A stretch of DNA of 54,514 nucleotides, taken from an uncultured Kangiella sp. GTDB taxonomy: Bacteria > Pseudomonadota > Gammaproteobacteria > Enterobacterales > Kangiellaceae. The position numbers and the translations under genes are program-made. Location of the stretch: contig CATNCP010000017.1 in NCBI GenBank assembly GCA_950096615.1, forward strand, positions 1 through 54,514. The letters are read 5' to 3'. Numbering within the stretch: the first letter of the stretch is position 1; each line of letters opens with the position of its first letter. A model generated the notes under the pieces. The model was not told the origin of the DNA. It did not search any database and saw nothing but the letters and a program-made list of their open reading frames with translations. Positions 7,566-16,178 of this stretch are shown one piece after another.

Positions 7566-9665
7566 ATGAAGTATTCGTTAATTTCAACAGCAGTAGTTGG
7601 GGCATTGGCGCTCTCTAGTCAAAGTGTTTTTGCAGATGAAAGTAAAGAAACAGAAACGATGGTGGTATCGGCAACTCGAGCACCATTACAGCAAAGCGCA
7701 GTTCCTGCTACTGTGACTATTATTGATGGCACAGAAATACGCCAACAACTGTCGGTAAGCAACTCACTGTCAGACATCTTGGGTAATTTACTGCCTTCTT
7801 ACAGCCCATCCAGACAGAAATTAACAAGTTCAGGCGAAACGCTTCGAGGTCGTACGCCTTTATATTTGATTGATGGCGTGCCACAGTCAAACCCTCTTAG
7901 AAATGGTTCGCGCTCAGGGAATACGATTGACCCGATGCTGATTGAGCGTGTGGAAGTGATTCATGGCGCCAGCGCTATTCAGGGCTTGGGCGCGAGTGGC
8001 GGTATTATTAATATCATCACTAAAACTGCTCGCAGTGGTACTGAGCATCAAGTGACGGCAGGGGTTTCTGCGCCAACGAGCGAAACATCGGAAGGCCTAT
8101 CTTATGATGCGGGTTATTTGGTATCCCACGGTGAGGGTCAATGGCAGTTTGTCGCTGGTGTTCATTTACGTGAAACAGGTATGTACGTTGATGGTAATGG
8201 AGAGTTAGTGGGCGTTGATACGACGCAAGGCGACACCATGGACTCAAGCAGCCAAGATATCTTTGGTAAGGTTATTTATCAGTTCAATAATGAACAACAG
8301 TTACAGTTAATGGTTAATCATTACGACCTTGCTACGAATGGCGATTATGTAACGGTTACGGGTGATCGTGCGAACGGTATTCCAGCGACTTCAGTGCGTG
8401 GCGATATTGAAGGTGATCCTGCGGAAAATGAAGTAACCACGGTTAGCTTAAACTTTAGCGATGCAGAATGGTTAGGCGCTGATCTGAAGTGGCAGCTATT
8501 CTCACAAGATTTCTCAGCACTGTATGGCGGTGGTCGTTTTGGAACCTTCCAAGATCCAGCTTTTGGCGCTGATCTTTATGATCAGTCGCGCAATGATTCA
8601 AACAAGCTAGGTTCGCGTATCACTCTGAACTGGTTAGAAGTTGCGGATACTAATGTTGATATTACTACCGGGTTAGACTTTTTACGTGATAGAACCTTCC
8701 AGGAGTTAGCCCAGACGGGTCGTAAGTGGGTGCCTGAAACAGATTTTGAGAACTGGGCGCCTTATTTACAGGCACGTTTAAATGAAGGCCCTTGGAGCTT
8801 CAGTGCTGGCTTGCGTTACGAATACGGTAAATTGATTGTTGATGACTTCACGACCTTAGCTTCTTACGGTAGTCAGGATGTTGAAGGTGGCGAGCCTTCG
8901 TTCAATGAATTATTGACCAACTTCGGCGTGGTCTATGAGTTTACTGATGAGTGGCGCGGTTTTATCAGTGTTTCAGAAGGGTTTAGCATGCCTGACGTGG
9001 GACGAGTTCTGCGTGGCATTGATCAACCAAACCTGTCGGTAGATACCTTCTTAAACCTACAGCCAGTATTGACTGAAAACAACGAAATCGGCGTCGAATA
9101 TTTAGGCCATGACTTAACATTGTCGGCCAGTTATTTCGAGTCTGATTCAGATTTAGGCGCACGTTTATCACCTAACGCTGATGGCATTTTTGAAGTTAAT
9201 CGTGAGAAGACAGAAATTAATGGCTTCGAATTATCAGCTGAATACGCGTTAACTCAAGACGCGAGTATCGGTGCCTTGTATGCCGATAATGATGGTGAGT
9301 TTGATAGTGATGATAACGGCCAAGTTGATACTAAGCTTGGTGGCCGCAATATTGCGCCTCGTCGCTTAAACCTCTTCTGGAACCACAGTTGGACCGGTAT
9401 GGTCGATAGTCGTCTGCAGTGGAACCATTTCTTTGACCGCGATATTTATTCTGGCGCAGAAGCCATTAATAACTTTAACGGCTATTCCAGGTTAGATTTC
9501 TCAGTGAGTATGTTAACCAACACAGTCGGTGAGTTTACGTTAGGCGTGGAAAACGTGTTAGACGAAGACTACTTCACTTACTATGCGCAAACTGCTGGTA
9601 ATGATGGACGCAACTTTAAAGGGCGAGGCCGTACCTTGCGCTTAAACTGGCGACATACATTCTAA
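7566..9665 (+). CDS. TonB-dependent outer-membrane receptor (probable ferric siderophore)
   Basis: A 699-residue receptor from the ATG at 7566, where a clear signal peptide begins and ends near SVFA. The upstream in-frame start at 7512 would place the Fur box inside the gene. The order is the TonB box ETMVVSATR, a plug domain (DGTEIRQQL..LSDIL, RGRTPLYLIDGVPQSN, IERVEVIHGASAIQGLGASGGIINIITK), and then a beta-barrel ending in an aromatic residue (LRLNWRHTF). Such receptors import ferric siderophores with TonB-ExbBD energy. The Fur-like box and the following PepSY-TM gene support an iron role. The ligand cannot be named from sequence. Confidence 0.9.
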   Translation: MKYSLISTAVVGALALSSQSVFADESKETETMVVSATRAPLQQSAVPATVTIIDGTEIRQQLSVSNSLSDILGNLLPSYSPSRQKLTSSGETLRGRTPLYLIDGVPQSNPLRNGSRSGNTIDPMLIERVEVIHGASAIQGLGASGGIINIITKTARSGTEHQVTAGVSAPTSETSEGLSYDAGYLVSHGEGQWQFVAGVHLRETGMYVDGNGELVGVDTTQGDTMDSSSQDIFGKVIYQFNNEQQLQLMVNHYDLATNGDYVTVTGDRANGIPATSVRGDIEGDPAENEVTTVSLNFSDAEWLGADLKWQLFSQDFSALYGGGRFGTFQDPAFGADLYDQSRNDSNKLGSRITLNWLEVADTNVDITTGLDFLRDRTFQELAQTGRKWVPETDFENWAPYLQARLNEGPWSFSAGLRYEYGKLIVDDFTTLASYGSQDVEGGEPSFNELLTNFGVVYEFTDEWRGFISVSEGFSMPDVGRVLRGIDQPNLSVDTFLNLQPVLTENNEIGVEYLGHDLTLSASYFESDSDLGARLSPNADGIFEVNREKTEINGFELSAEYALTQDASIGALYADNDGEFDSDDNGQVDTKLGGRNIAPRRLNLFWNHSWTGMVDSRLQWNHFFDRDIYSGAEAINNFNGYSRLDFSVSMLTNTVGEFTLGVENVLDEDYFTYYAQTAGNDGRNFKGRGRTLRLNWRHTF

Positions 9666-9700
9666 GCAATTAGCATTGTGGTAATACGTTAGGAGTATCA

Positions 9701-10810
9701 GTGAAAAAGTTTTCAATGATGATTCACAAATGGCTGGGCCTTGCGCTCAGCCTTTGGCTTTTATTGGTGACTATTACTGGTACTGTCCTCCTGTATAAAA
9801 ACGATTTATTAGTTCTTACCTATCCGCAGCTCGAACAATCTCAAAAGGCGACTCAGCAACAAGCTATCGATATTATGCAGTCTGGCGCAATGTCGGAAGA
9901 GTCGCGTTATGTGTTCGTGCCAACAGAGCTACACCCTTGGGTTGAAGCTATTGAAGCGTCGGGTGACCGCGCTTATTACTCAACAGAGGGAGAGCTTCTC
10001 GTCCAACGCTCTAAGTATGGCGACTGGATCAGCTGGTTCGTCGAGTTTCATCATCACTTACTATTGAATGACATTGGTGAAGAGTTGCAAGGGATTTTTG
10101 GCTTACTGACGCTACTGATATTTATCACTGGCTTAATTAAGTGGTGGCCAAAAGGGAAGTGGCAAAAGCGTGATCTAGGAGTAACTTTTTCTCGTCCTGG
10201 CAAAAAGCGCTGGGGGCAAACTTTGTGGCAGTCTCACCGAACCTTGGGTGTAGTTTTATTAGTACCCATGCTCATACTGGTCGTAACTGGTACGGCCATG
10301 ATTTACAGTCAGGCATTCAATCAAGCTCTCAACACGACTTTTCCACAGCACCACCGTGAGCCAGTTGATTATACGTCGATGATAGAAGAGCAAAACCAAG
10401 CTTCGAAAGATCTTCCCGCCGATTGGGCTACTCGATTACAGCAAGTATCTACTGTCCTGCCAGAGCTTCGACCTGTGATGGTCTACCTTAATAGCGATAA
10501 GTTGCGGATGAAGCAGCCTGAAGAGTGGCATCCGAACGGGCGTAGCTATGTCAGCTTTCATCCGAACACTAGCCAAATATCAGAAGTTACCAATTATCGT
10601 GATCAAACCTTAGGCACGAAAATCTCACAAACATTCTATGCATTACATATTGCTGAGGTGGGTGGCTTAACCTATTTCACGATCGCCGTTATTAGTGGTA
10701 TTGCCATGGTCTGGATAACCGTGAGTGGTTTTTGGTTTTGGTTTTGGTTGTGGTGCCGTAATAAGAAAAAGCACGCGAAAAATAAAGCTTCCCAGAAAGA
10801 GAAGAAATAA
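9701..10810 (+). CDS. PepSY-associated TM protein (siderophore-iron reductase-like)
   Basis: A 369-residue inner-membrane protein with GTG start 9701, AGGAG at 9691-9695, five bases upstream. The KWLGLALSLWLLLVTITGTVLLYKND opening is diagnostic of the PepSY-TM family. A WFVEFHHHLLLNDIGEELQGIFGLLTLLIFITGLIKWWP block with conserved His pairs follows, then HRTLGVVLLVPMLILVVTGTAM and a last TM segment near residues 325-350. These His-bearing segments probably bind heme, and relatives downstream of TonB receptors are thought to reduce ferric-siderophore iron. It sits 35 bp after the receptor gene, so the two are co-transcribed. The C-terminus is highly basic. Confidence 0.85.
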   Translation: MKKFSMMIHKWLGLALSLWLLLVTITGTVLLYKNDLLVLTYPQLEQSQKATQQQAIDIMQSGAMSEESRYVFVPTELHPWVEAIEASGDRAYYSTEGELLVQRSKYGDWISWFVEFHHHLLLNDIGEELQGIFGLLTLLIFITGLIKWWPKGKWQKRDLGVTFSRPGKKRWGQTLWQSHRTLGVVLLVPMLILVVTGTAMIYSQAFNQALNTTFPQHHREPVDYTSMIEEQNQASKDLPADWATRLQQVSTVLPELRPVMVYLNSDKLRMKQPEEWHPNGRSYVSFHPNTSQISEVTNYRDQTLGTKISQTFYALHIAEVGGLTYFTIAVISGIAMVWITVSGFWFWFWLWCRNKKKHAKNKASQKEKK

Positions 10811-11037
10811 GCCTCAGGCTATAGATTTTATGGCTTGGAGCGATTACCGAGTTTTATCAATTGAAAAGGATAAATCGATAAAACTAATCCTTCGAGTTGC
10901 TTCAATGCAGGAATGAATTACAAAGGTTGAACTGCAGCACGTTTCCATAAAAAAGTCATGCCTGCTTCGCTATCAAGAAGTGAATTCAAGTATGATAGCT
11001 GGCGTTTAGTCGAGTAATATCAATAGGACATTGAGAC

Positions 11038-11550
11038 ATGGTAAAAACAATAATTAATCAAGTTGAATCGAATAATGACATTTCACTTGTAGAAATGTTG
11101 GCAAGCAAAATTTGGCGCGAACACTACCTACCCATTATTGGCCGCGAGCAGGTCACTTATATGCTCGGAAAATTCCAAACCACCCCTGCGATTAAGCGAC
11201 AAATTCAAGACGGTGCTCATTATCATTTATTGTTTGAGCAAGACCATCCTGTTGGTTATTTTTGCTATCACTTTGAAGACAATGCATTATTTTTAAGCAA
11301 AATTTATGTCGCCAAAGAAGTTCGAGGGAAGGGTATTGGTAAGAAGGCTTTAAACTTTATCGCTGAACAAGCTGAATCTCAGTCGGCGAAAACCATACGT
11401 TTAACCGTCAATAAGTTTAACCTTGGAACTATCGCAGCCTATAAGCAGCTGGGTTTTGAAACCATTGACTCAGTAGTCAAAGATATTGGTGGCGGTTTCG
11501 TGATGGATGATTATGTGATGGAAAAGGTGGTTATGAAAAAAGCGGTTTAA
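11038..11550 (+). CDS. GNAT family N-acetyltransferase
   Basis: A 170-residue acetyltransferase. The acetyl-CoA loop VRGKGIGKKAL is at residues 95-105, preceded by the beta-4 strand LFLSKIYVAKE. TIRLTVNKFNLGTIAAYKQLGFETID is the usual N..A...Y.k.GF region. The substrate is unknown. It is a single gene: 227 bp of non-coding sequence lies upstream, and its own stop codon lies in the loop of the terminator hairpin (11536-11565). Confidence 0.88.
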   Translation: MVKTIINQVESNNDISLVEMLASKIWREHYLPIIGREQVTYMLGKFQTTPAIKRQIQDGAHYHLLFEQDHPVGYFCYHFEDNALFLSKIYVAKEVRGKGIGKKALNFIAEQAESQSAKTIRLTVNKFNLGTIAAYKQLGFETIDSVVKDIGGGFVMDDYVMEKVVMKKAV

Positions 11551-11565
11551 GAAAACCGCTTTTTT
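11536..11565. terminator. Bidirectional terminator overlapping the GNAT stop codon
   Basis: A 13-bp perfect stem, aaaaaagcggttt (11536-11548) and aaaccgctttttt (11553-11565), with a four-base loop. T-tracts exist on both strands, serving the GNAT gene (+) and gamma-glutamyltransferase (-). The last GNAT codons form the left arm. Confidence 0.9.
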
Positions 11566-11590
11566 AGAACTGGGATATTAGGCTGTAAAC

Positions 11591-13315
11591 CTAGTATCCT
11601 GCAGCTTGACCATCTTTACGAGATTCAGAAGCTCCACGATAAACGCCTTCTTCATGATCACGCATGATAGCCTGGTAACCACCAAAACCGCCGTTACCAC
11701 TCCTAACATCGTGTCCTTTCTGTTGCAGTTCTCGTAGCACTTGAGCGGAAACTCCTGATTCAATTTCCACATAGCCGCCATCGGTTAGGTACTTTTTCTG
11801 CGATTCTGTTGGCTCCGTTGAGCCCATGTGTTGCCAGCGAGTAGCGTCACCAGCTTCTTGCAAGTTCATGCCATAATCAACGATGTTAACTAAGATCTGA
11901 ACATGACCCTGTGGTTGCATTGCGCCGCCCATCACGCCGTAGCTCATGAAAGGTTTACCATCTTTGGTGATGAATGCAGGAATGATAGTGTGGAAAGGGC
12001 GTTTACCCGGCTCATAAGCATTGGCATGCTCTTTATCCATAGAGAAAAGCTGTCCTCGATCTTGGAAGACAAAGCCTAACCCTGGTACCACGACACCTGA
12101 GCCCATGCCGCGATAGTTACTTTGAATCAACGAGACCATATTACCGTCTTTATCTGCTGTGGTTAGATAAATAGTGTCGCCTTCCGTTAAGTTAGGGTTG
12201 CCAGCTTGGACGGTGCGAGCTGCTCGCTCTTTAATGAGCTTTGCGCGCTCTTTGCCATATTCTTCAGAAATTAAAGCTTCAATCGGCTGCTCTGAAAAGT
12301 CCATGTCGACATAAAACTTAGCGCGGTCTTCAAAGGCTAGTTTCTTAGCCTCGACCATAGCATGTATACTTTCAGTGCTGTTAAAGCCCATCTCAGCAAG
12401 GTCGAAGTTCTTTAAAACCTGCAACATTTGTAGCGCGGCGATACCTTGCCCATTCGGTGGTAATTCCCACAAAGTGTGACCTTTGTACTCGACGCCTAAA
12501 GGCTCAACCCAGTTAGAGTCGTGCTCAGCTAAATCTTCATAGCGTAAGTAACCACCGTTGGCTTTCATGAACTCATCAATCTTTTTCGCGATTTCGCCTT
12601 GGTAAAATGCATAGCGGCCGTTTTGGGCTAACAATTTATAAGTATTGGCTAGCTCAGGATTTTTAAACATTTGACCTTCACGAGGAGCCTCACCGTCGAT
12701 AGTGAATGTTTCTTTAAAACTACCTGGTTGTGGACTCAATCGAGGAACGCTAAGTTTCCAGTAATAAGCAATAAGCTCTGACACTGGGAAGCCGTTTTCA
12801 GCGTAATCGATTGCGGGCTGTAATATCTTGTCCATCGGCATCTGGCCAAACTTACTGTGAAGTTCGAACCAGCCATCGACGGCTCCAGGGACTGAAATCG
12901 GCAACATACCGTAAGGTGGCAAGTCTTCTCGACCAAGCTTGGTCAGTTCCTCTTGCAACTTGTCATAAGTCAGTGACTTAGGAGAGCGACCGGAGGCATT
13001 TAGGCCGTAAAGCCTTTGTGTTTTTTCGTGCCATAGGATGGCATACAAATCGCCGCCGATACCGCTACCAGTCGGCTCCATAAGGCCTAAAGCAGCGTTA
13101 GCGCCAATAGCTGCATCAATGGCATTACCGCCATTTTTCATGATGTCTAAGGCTACTTGTGTGGCTAATGGTTGGCTGGTGGCAGCCATGGCATGTGGTG
13201 CAATGACTTCTGAGCGTGTGGCGTGCATTTCACCAGTAACACGGTCCGCGGCTTGTGCCGATGCACCAAAAATCAGTGTGCTTAGTAGTGCAAACTTGAT
13301 ACTTTTTATGATCAT
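11591..13315 (-). CDS. ggt: Gamma-glutamyltransferase (periplasmic)
   Basis: A 574-residue Ntn hydrolase with a Sec signal peptide (IIKSIKFALLSTLIFGASAQA). GGNAIDAAIGANAALGLMEPTGSGIGGD is the family opening block. The autocleavage and catalytic Thr is about residue 381 in EGDTIYLTTADKDGN, which aligns with TTHYSVVDKDGN of E. coli GGT. PPNGQGIAALQML and GVMGGAMQPQGHVQ are the glycine-rich substrate loops. The enzyme cleaves gamma-glutamyl bonds of glutathione or transfers the glutamyl group. The segment TIYL instead of TTHY, and no lid-type NNQMDDFS (QDRGQLFS here), place it with the YwrD/lid-less type branch. It is monocistronic. Confidence 0.92.
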   Translation of the reverse strand: MIIKSIKFALLSTLIFGASAQAADRVTGEMHATRSEVIAPHAMAATSQPLATQVALDIMKNGGNAIDAAIGANAALGLMEPTGSGIGGDLYAILWHEKTQRLYGLNASGRSPKSLTYDKLQEELTKLGREDLPPYGMLPISVPGAVDGWFELHSKFGQMPMDKILQPAIDYAENGFPVSELIAYYWKLSVPRLSPQPGSFKETFTIDGEAPREGQMFKNPELANTYKLLAQNGRYAFYQGEIAKKIDEFMKANGGYLRYEDLAEHDSNWVEPLGVEYKGHTLWELPPNGQGIAALQMLQVLKNFDLAEMGFNSTESIHAMVEAKKLAFEDRAKFYVDMDFSEQPIEALISEEYGKERAKLIKERAARTVQAGNPNLTEGDTIYLTTADKDGNMVSLIQSNYRGMGSGVVVPGLGFVFQDRGQLFSMDKEHANAYEPGKRPFHTIIPAFITKDGKPFMSYGVMGGAMQPQGHVQILVNIVDYGMNLQEAGDATRWQHMGSTEPTESQKKYLTDGGYVEIESGVSAQVLRELQQKGHDVRSGNGGFGGYQAIMRDHEEGVYRGASESRKDGQAAGY

Positions 13316-13497
13316 TTATAATCCCCAAAAGGTGACGAGTGACTTGATAATAAACTGTGAGCTACCGAAGTTAAAGCTTTGTATGGCCCGGTGATTCAAT
13401 TTTGCATTAAAACAGTGAGAACGCTATCGCATACAGTGAAGCGACGCTAAATCATAATGATAGTGGTACAGAGCAAGGCAAAAGCAGGGACATACAC

Positions 13498-14658
13498 ATG
13501 TATTTCATCACTAACCGAGCCTACGATAATCATCTAACTGGACTGGATAAGCTGACGAAGCATCCAAACCCGAAAGGGCCTAATGAACTTTCTGCAGTAA
13601 AAATTACTGGTAACGAATCTACTGGTAACGAATCTACTGAAAACGAATCTACTGAAAACGAATCTACTGAAAACGAATCTACTGAAAACGAATTCTTAAA
13701 GATCGAGTTATTGGACGATCAGTTAAGTAAGGAAGAGGTTAGGCGTTACAAACAGGAGTTTAATCTGCCTATTGATGAAGACGAGCCTTTTTATGCGAGC
13801 TTAAAAGTTGCTTGTGAAGTATTTCGTGAAGCTAAGCTGAAAGGAAAGAGCGTGGTGTTATACGTCCATGGCTACAATAATGACGTTAAAGATATTTATG
13901 AGACTGCGTGTGAGATAGAGTATTTATATGACGTTATTGTGGTGCCATTCAGTTGGCCTGCTAATGGCGGGGGTGCCATGTCAGGTACCTTGTCCTATCT
14001 GGCTGATAAACGTGACGCGAGGGCATCTGATGATGCATTAAATCGTGTTATTGACATTGTCGGCCGTTACCACCGCTTGTTAGTACAGTCCACTTGGAAT
14101 CGTCTGGAGGTTGAGGCTTCCAATAAATACCCTGAAAATCCAACCAAGCAACGAGAATACTTGGCACTGTTGTTAGAGCGGTATTGTGATATATCGGTAA
14201 ACTTATTTTGTCACAGTATGGGTAATTATGTATTGAAGCATGCGCTAAAAAGCACTTTAGCTGAGTCTAGGCAGTTGGTTTTTGATAATATTCTGTTGGT
14301 GGCTGCTGATACCAATAACGAAAAACACGAAGAGTGGGTAGGCGAACTTCGTTGTCGCAAATCGCTCTATATCACCATTAACGCAGATGATTTCGCTTTG
14401 TCATGGTCGCGCCGCAAGCCTGGAGAAGAACAGAAGGCGAGGTTAGGGCATTACTTGCGTTCATTAAATGCGGAAAATGCTTTGTACATAGATTTCACCA
14501 ATAGCAAAGCAGTCAACCGTAGCCATTCCTATTTTGATGGTGATACGGTATCGAGAAATAAAACTGTGCGTCGCTTTTTTGAAAAAGCGTTCTCAGCTAA
14601 GAATCTACTGCCTTACTTGGAGTATCAGGTACATAACAATACCTATCACCCCAAGTAA
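13498..14658 (+). CDS. Alpha/beta hydrolase (DUF900-like) with repeat-coded linker
   Basis: A 386-residue cytoplasmic hydrolase. VVLYVHGYNND (H124) is the oxyanion-side strand and loop, and FCHSMGNYVL carries the nucleophile Ser240 in a G-x-S-like elbow. LLVAADTNN and the later His (RSHSYFDGD) are candidate acid and base. The layout is that of the DUF900 lipase-like family. Residues about 37-66 are a low-complexity Asn-Glu-Ser-Thr pentapeptide repeat coded by six 15-bp units, lying between a short N-terminal piece and the hydrolase core. The substrate is unknown. No signal peptide is seen. Confidence 0.8.
   Translation: MYFITNRAYDNHLTGLDKLTKHPNPKGPNELSAVKITGNESTGNESTENESTENESTENESTENEFLKIELLDDQLSKEEVRRYKQEFNLPIDEDEPFYASLKVACEVFREAKLKGKSVVLYVHGYNNDVKDIYETACEIEYLYDVIVVPFSWPANGGGAMSGTLSYLADKRDARASDDALNRVIDIVGRYHRLLVQSTWNRLEVEASNKYPENPTKQREYLALLLERYCDISVNLFCHSMGNYVLKHALKSTLAESRQLVFDNILLVAADTNNEKHEEWVGELRCRKSLYITINADDFALSWSRRKPGEEQKARLGHYLRSLNAENALYIDFTNSKAVNRSHSYFDGDTVSRNKTVRRFFEKAFSAKNLLPYLEYQVHNNTYHPK
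13606..13695 (+). repeat. 15-bp minisatellite, six units, in frame
   Basis: Units actggtaacgaatct (twice), then actgaaaacgaatct (three times), then a final unit ending in gaattc. Period 15 gives the pentapeptide repeat Thr-Gly/Glu-Asn-Glu-Ser. Near-identity of units shows recent expansion. Confidence 0.95.
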
Positions 14659-14688
14659 GAACTATGGTTGCAGTTGCTCTAGGGAATT

Positions 14689-15225
14689 CTAGTGCATTCG
14701 CTGCATAATTTTCATCGGAATCGTGGTTTCAGCATGATCGCTTAGCAGCTCTAAGTCTGGATGACGCGTGCTCATGATCTGCTTAATGTGTGAGTCTTCG
14801 GCCAATGTTAAATCAATTAACAGTAGATACTTGCCCTCATCAACCAAGTGATAAAACTCTTTTAAAGCATGGTTGCGTGATTGAAGACCGATAAATCCAC
14901 CAAACCAAACTCCAAAGGCGGTAAATAAAACCAGCGTGGCGAGAACGCCAAACCAGCCGTAATAACCTCCAAAAGCGTTGGTCGCATAGAAAATAATGGA
15001 CATCACAATGGCGCCCAGAAATCCTAAAATTGCACCTTTGCTGGCACCATTAAGGATATCGGTTTTATACCAATTATTGGCTGCATTGAGACCGCGGCGA
15101 AGAACTCGCCCTTGCTTTTTGGCGATGACATGTAGGTGATCGTCGGAGACACCAGAAACACGAAGATCCTCGTAGGTGCTCTCCAGTTCAGCTAAATGCT
15201 CAGCCTTGTAGAGTAAACGTGACAT
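14689..15225 (-). CDS. Two-TM membrane protein of unknown function
   Basis: A 178-residue protein. The start at 15225 is set by a textbook AAGGAGG (15231-15237 on the opposite strand), five bases upstream; the in-frame ATG at 15255 lacks one. The N-terminal 65 residues are soluble (YEDLRVSGVSDDHLHVIAKK). A Gly-rich hairpin of two TM segments follows (GAILGFLGAIVMSIIFYAT and GVLATLVLFTAFGVWFGGFIGLQ), then a soluble tail with LLLIDLTLAEDSHIKQIMSTRHPDL. This resembles DUF1269/general-stress-type membrane proteins, in which glycine-zipper hairpins sit between two ferredoxin-like halves. The role is not known. Confidence 0.75.
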   Translation of the reverse strand: MSRLLYKAEHLAELESTYEDLRVSGVSDDHLHVIAKKQGRVLRRGLNAANNWYKTDILNGASKGAILGFLGAIVMSIIFYATNAFGGYYGWFGVLATLVLFTAFGVWFGGFIGLQSRNHALKEFYHLVDEGKYLLLIDLTLAEDSHIKQIMSTRHPDLELLSDHAETTIPMKIMQRMH

Positions 15226-15578
15226 ACGAACCTCCTTTTTGTCATTTAGACTCATCCACTATAGCAAAGCGTCGGTCAAAAGTCTGTGAATTACATAGTG
15301 GAGAGAGACAGGGGCATGACATAGGAGCAAGACATAGCGGTGGGATACTGATCATTGTGGTCCTGTGAGCGCTCTTTGTGACGATGCTCATCGACGGTAA
15401 GCTCTCTATTGGCCTTGCAGTTTTCTATGTGAAAATCTTTATAACTTATTGATTATCATTATTTTTACCCAAAGTTACCCGTGTTTTTAGTAGTCGTTGC
15501 AGTGTTCGAAACGGTATAGTGCTGTTGAGAATTGATAATAATGGTTGAACAAAAAATTTGTAGGAGAACGAGATATTC
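15226..15578. other. Intergenic region between divergent genes
   Basis: These 353 bp hold the promoters of the divergent genes. The only clear motif is a Fur-box-like stretch at 15445-15463. A 22-codon ATG frame at 15383 has no ribosome site and is not called. No RNA gene was recognised. Confidence 0.5.
15445..15463 (+). promoter_or_regulatory. Second Fur-box-like site
   Basis: CTTATTGATTATCATTATT matches 14 of 19 positions of the Fur consensus, in the central GAT.ATCATTAT part most strongly. It lies 116 bases before the exported protein gene at 15579. AT-richness makes a chance match more likely than for the 7520 site. Confidence 0.4.
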
Positions 15579-16106
15579 ATGAAGTATTTAGTTGGAATTA
15601 TTCTGGGTAGCTTGCTGGCTTTGTCCGCTAGCGCTCATGAGTTGCCGAGCACCAGTCTTGACGCTAAGCAGTCTGTGGTTATAGCGACCTCTTTTTCGCT
15701 GAATAGCAGTCAAATTGAGTCGAGTTACAATAACTATGGTCAATTCTTTGACTACAACGCATGGCTTGACTATAAGCGCAGCGAGCAGGGCAAACCTCCT
15801 GTGAAAGGAGATACTTGTGGTGATCAGATGGTGACTGTGAAGACCTGCGGTCAGGTTGATCACTTTTATCAAGCCGCGATGGTTGGCACTTACACTTGTA
15901 ATGCCTATGCGTCATTGCATTCAGCCAGTTACCCTAACGGCTTAACCGCACGTTTTACTGCACCAAGCAGTTTTGTTGATAATTTAGAAGCCGCGGATGG
16001 GCATCACGATTATTATGATGTATCACAAGGTATTTCTTTCGATTGTGTTTACCCATCGAAAACAGTTCCTGCTGAGCCAGCCCCCGTCGAGCGCGCGACT
16101 CTTTAA
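15579..16106 (+). CDS. Exported protein with paired cysteines, function unknown
   Basis: A 175-residue protein with a Sec signal peptide (KYLVGIILGSLLALSASA, cleavage near AHE). The mature part is polar and contains four Cys, in DTCGDQMV, VKTCGQVD, TYTCNAYAS and FDCVYPS, suggesting two disulfides in the periplasm. No family was recognised. The start ATG at 15579 follows TAGGAG with suitable spacing. A Fur-like box upstream hints at iron control, without proof. The last residues are Pro-rich and probably disordered. Confidence 0.65.
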   Translation: MKYLVGIILGSLLALSASAHELPSTSLDAKQSVVIATSFSLNSSQIESSYNNYGQFFDYNAWLDYKRSEQGKPPVKGDTCGDQMVTVKTCGQVDHFYQAAMVGTYTCNAYASLHSASYPNGLTARFTAPSSFVDNLEAADGHHDYYDVSQGISFDCVYPSKTVPAEPAPVERATL

Positions 16107-16119
16107 GCAGATACAAGTG

Positions 16120-16178
16120 AAAGTTCTTGGCCTAAGTAGGTGCTTAGTTTAGTGAGGGCTATTTAGGTTAAGAACTTT
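16120..16178. repeat. Long inverted repeat between convergent genes
   Basis: Arms 16120-16135 and 16163-16178 pair over 16 bp in RNA of the plus strand (14 Watson-Crick pairs plus two G-U pairs). The loop holds a second small stem, ctaag (16132-16136) with cttag (16143-16147). It overlaps the stop of the TPR gene (16168). There is no T-tract, so it may be a weak terminator or an RNA-stability element. Confidence 0.55.

Noticed and set aside
15383-15451. 22-codon ATG frame in the gap before the exported protein
   Set aside because: No ribosome site, no promoter or terminator, and no hydrophobic or other pattern.
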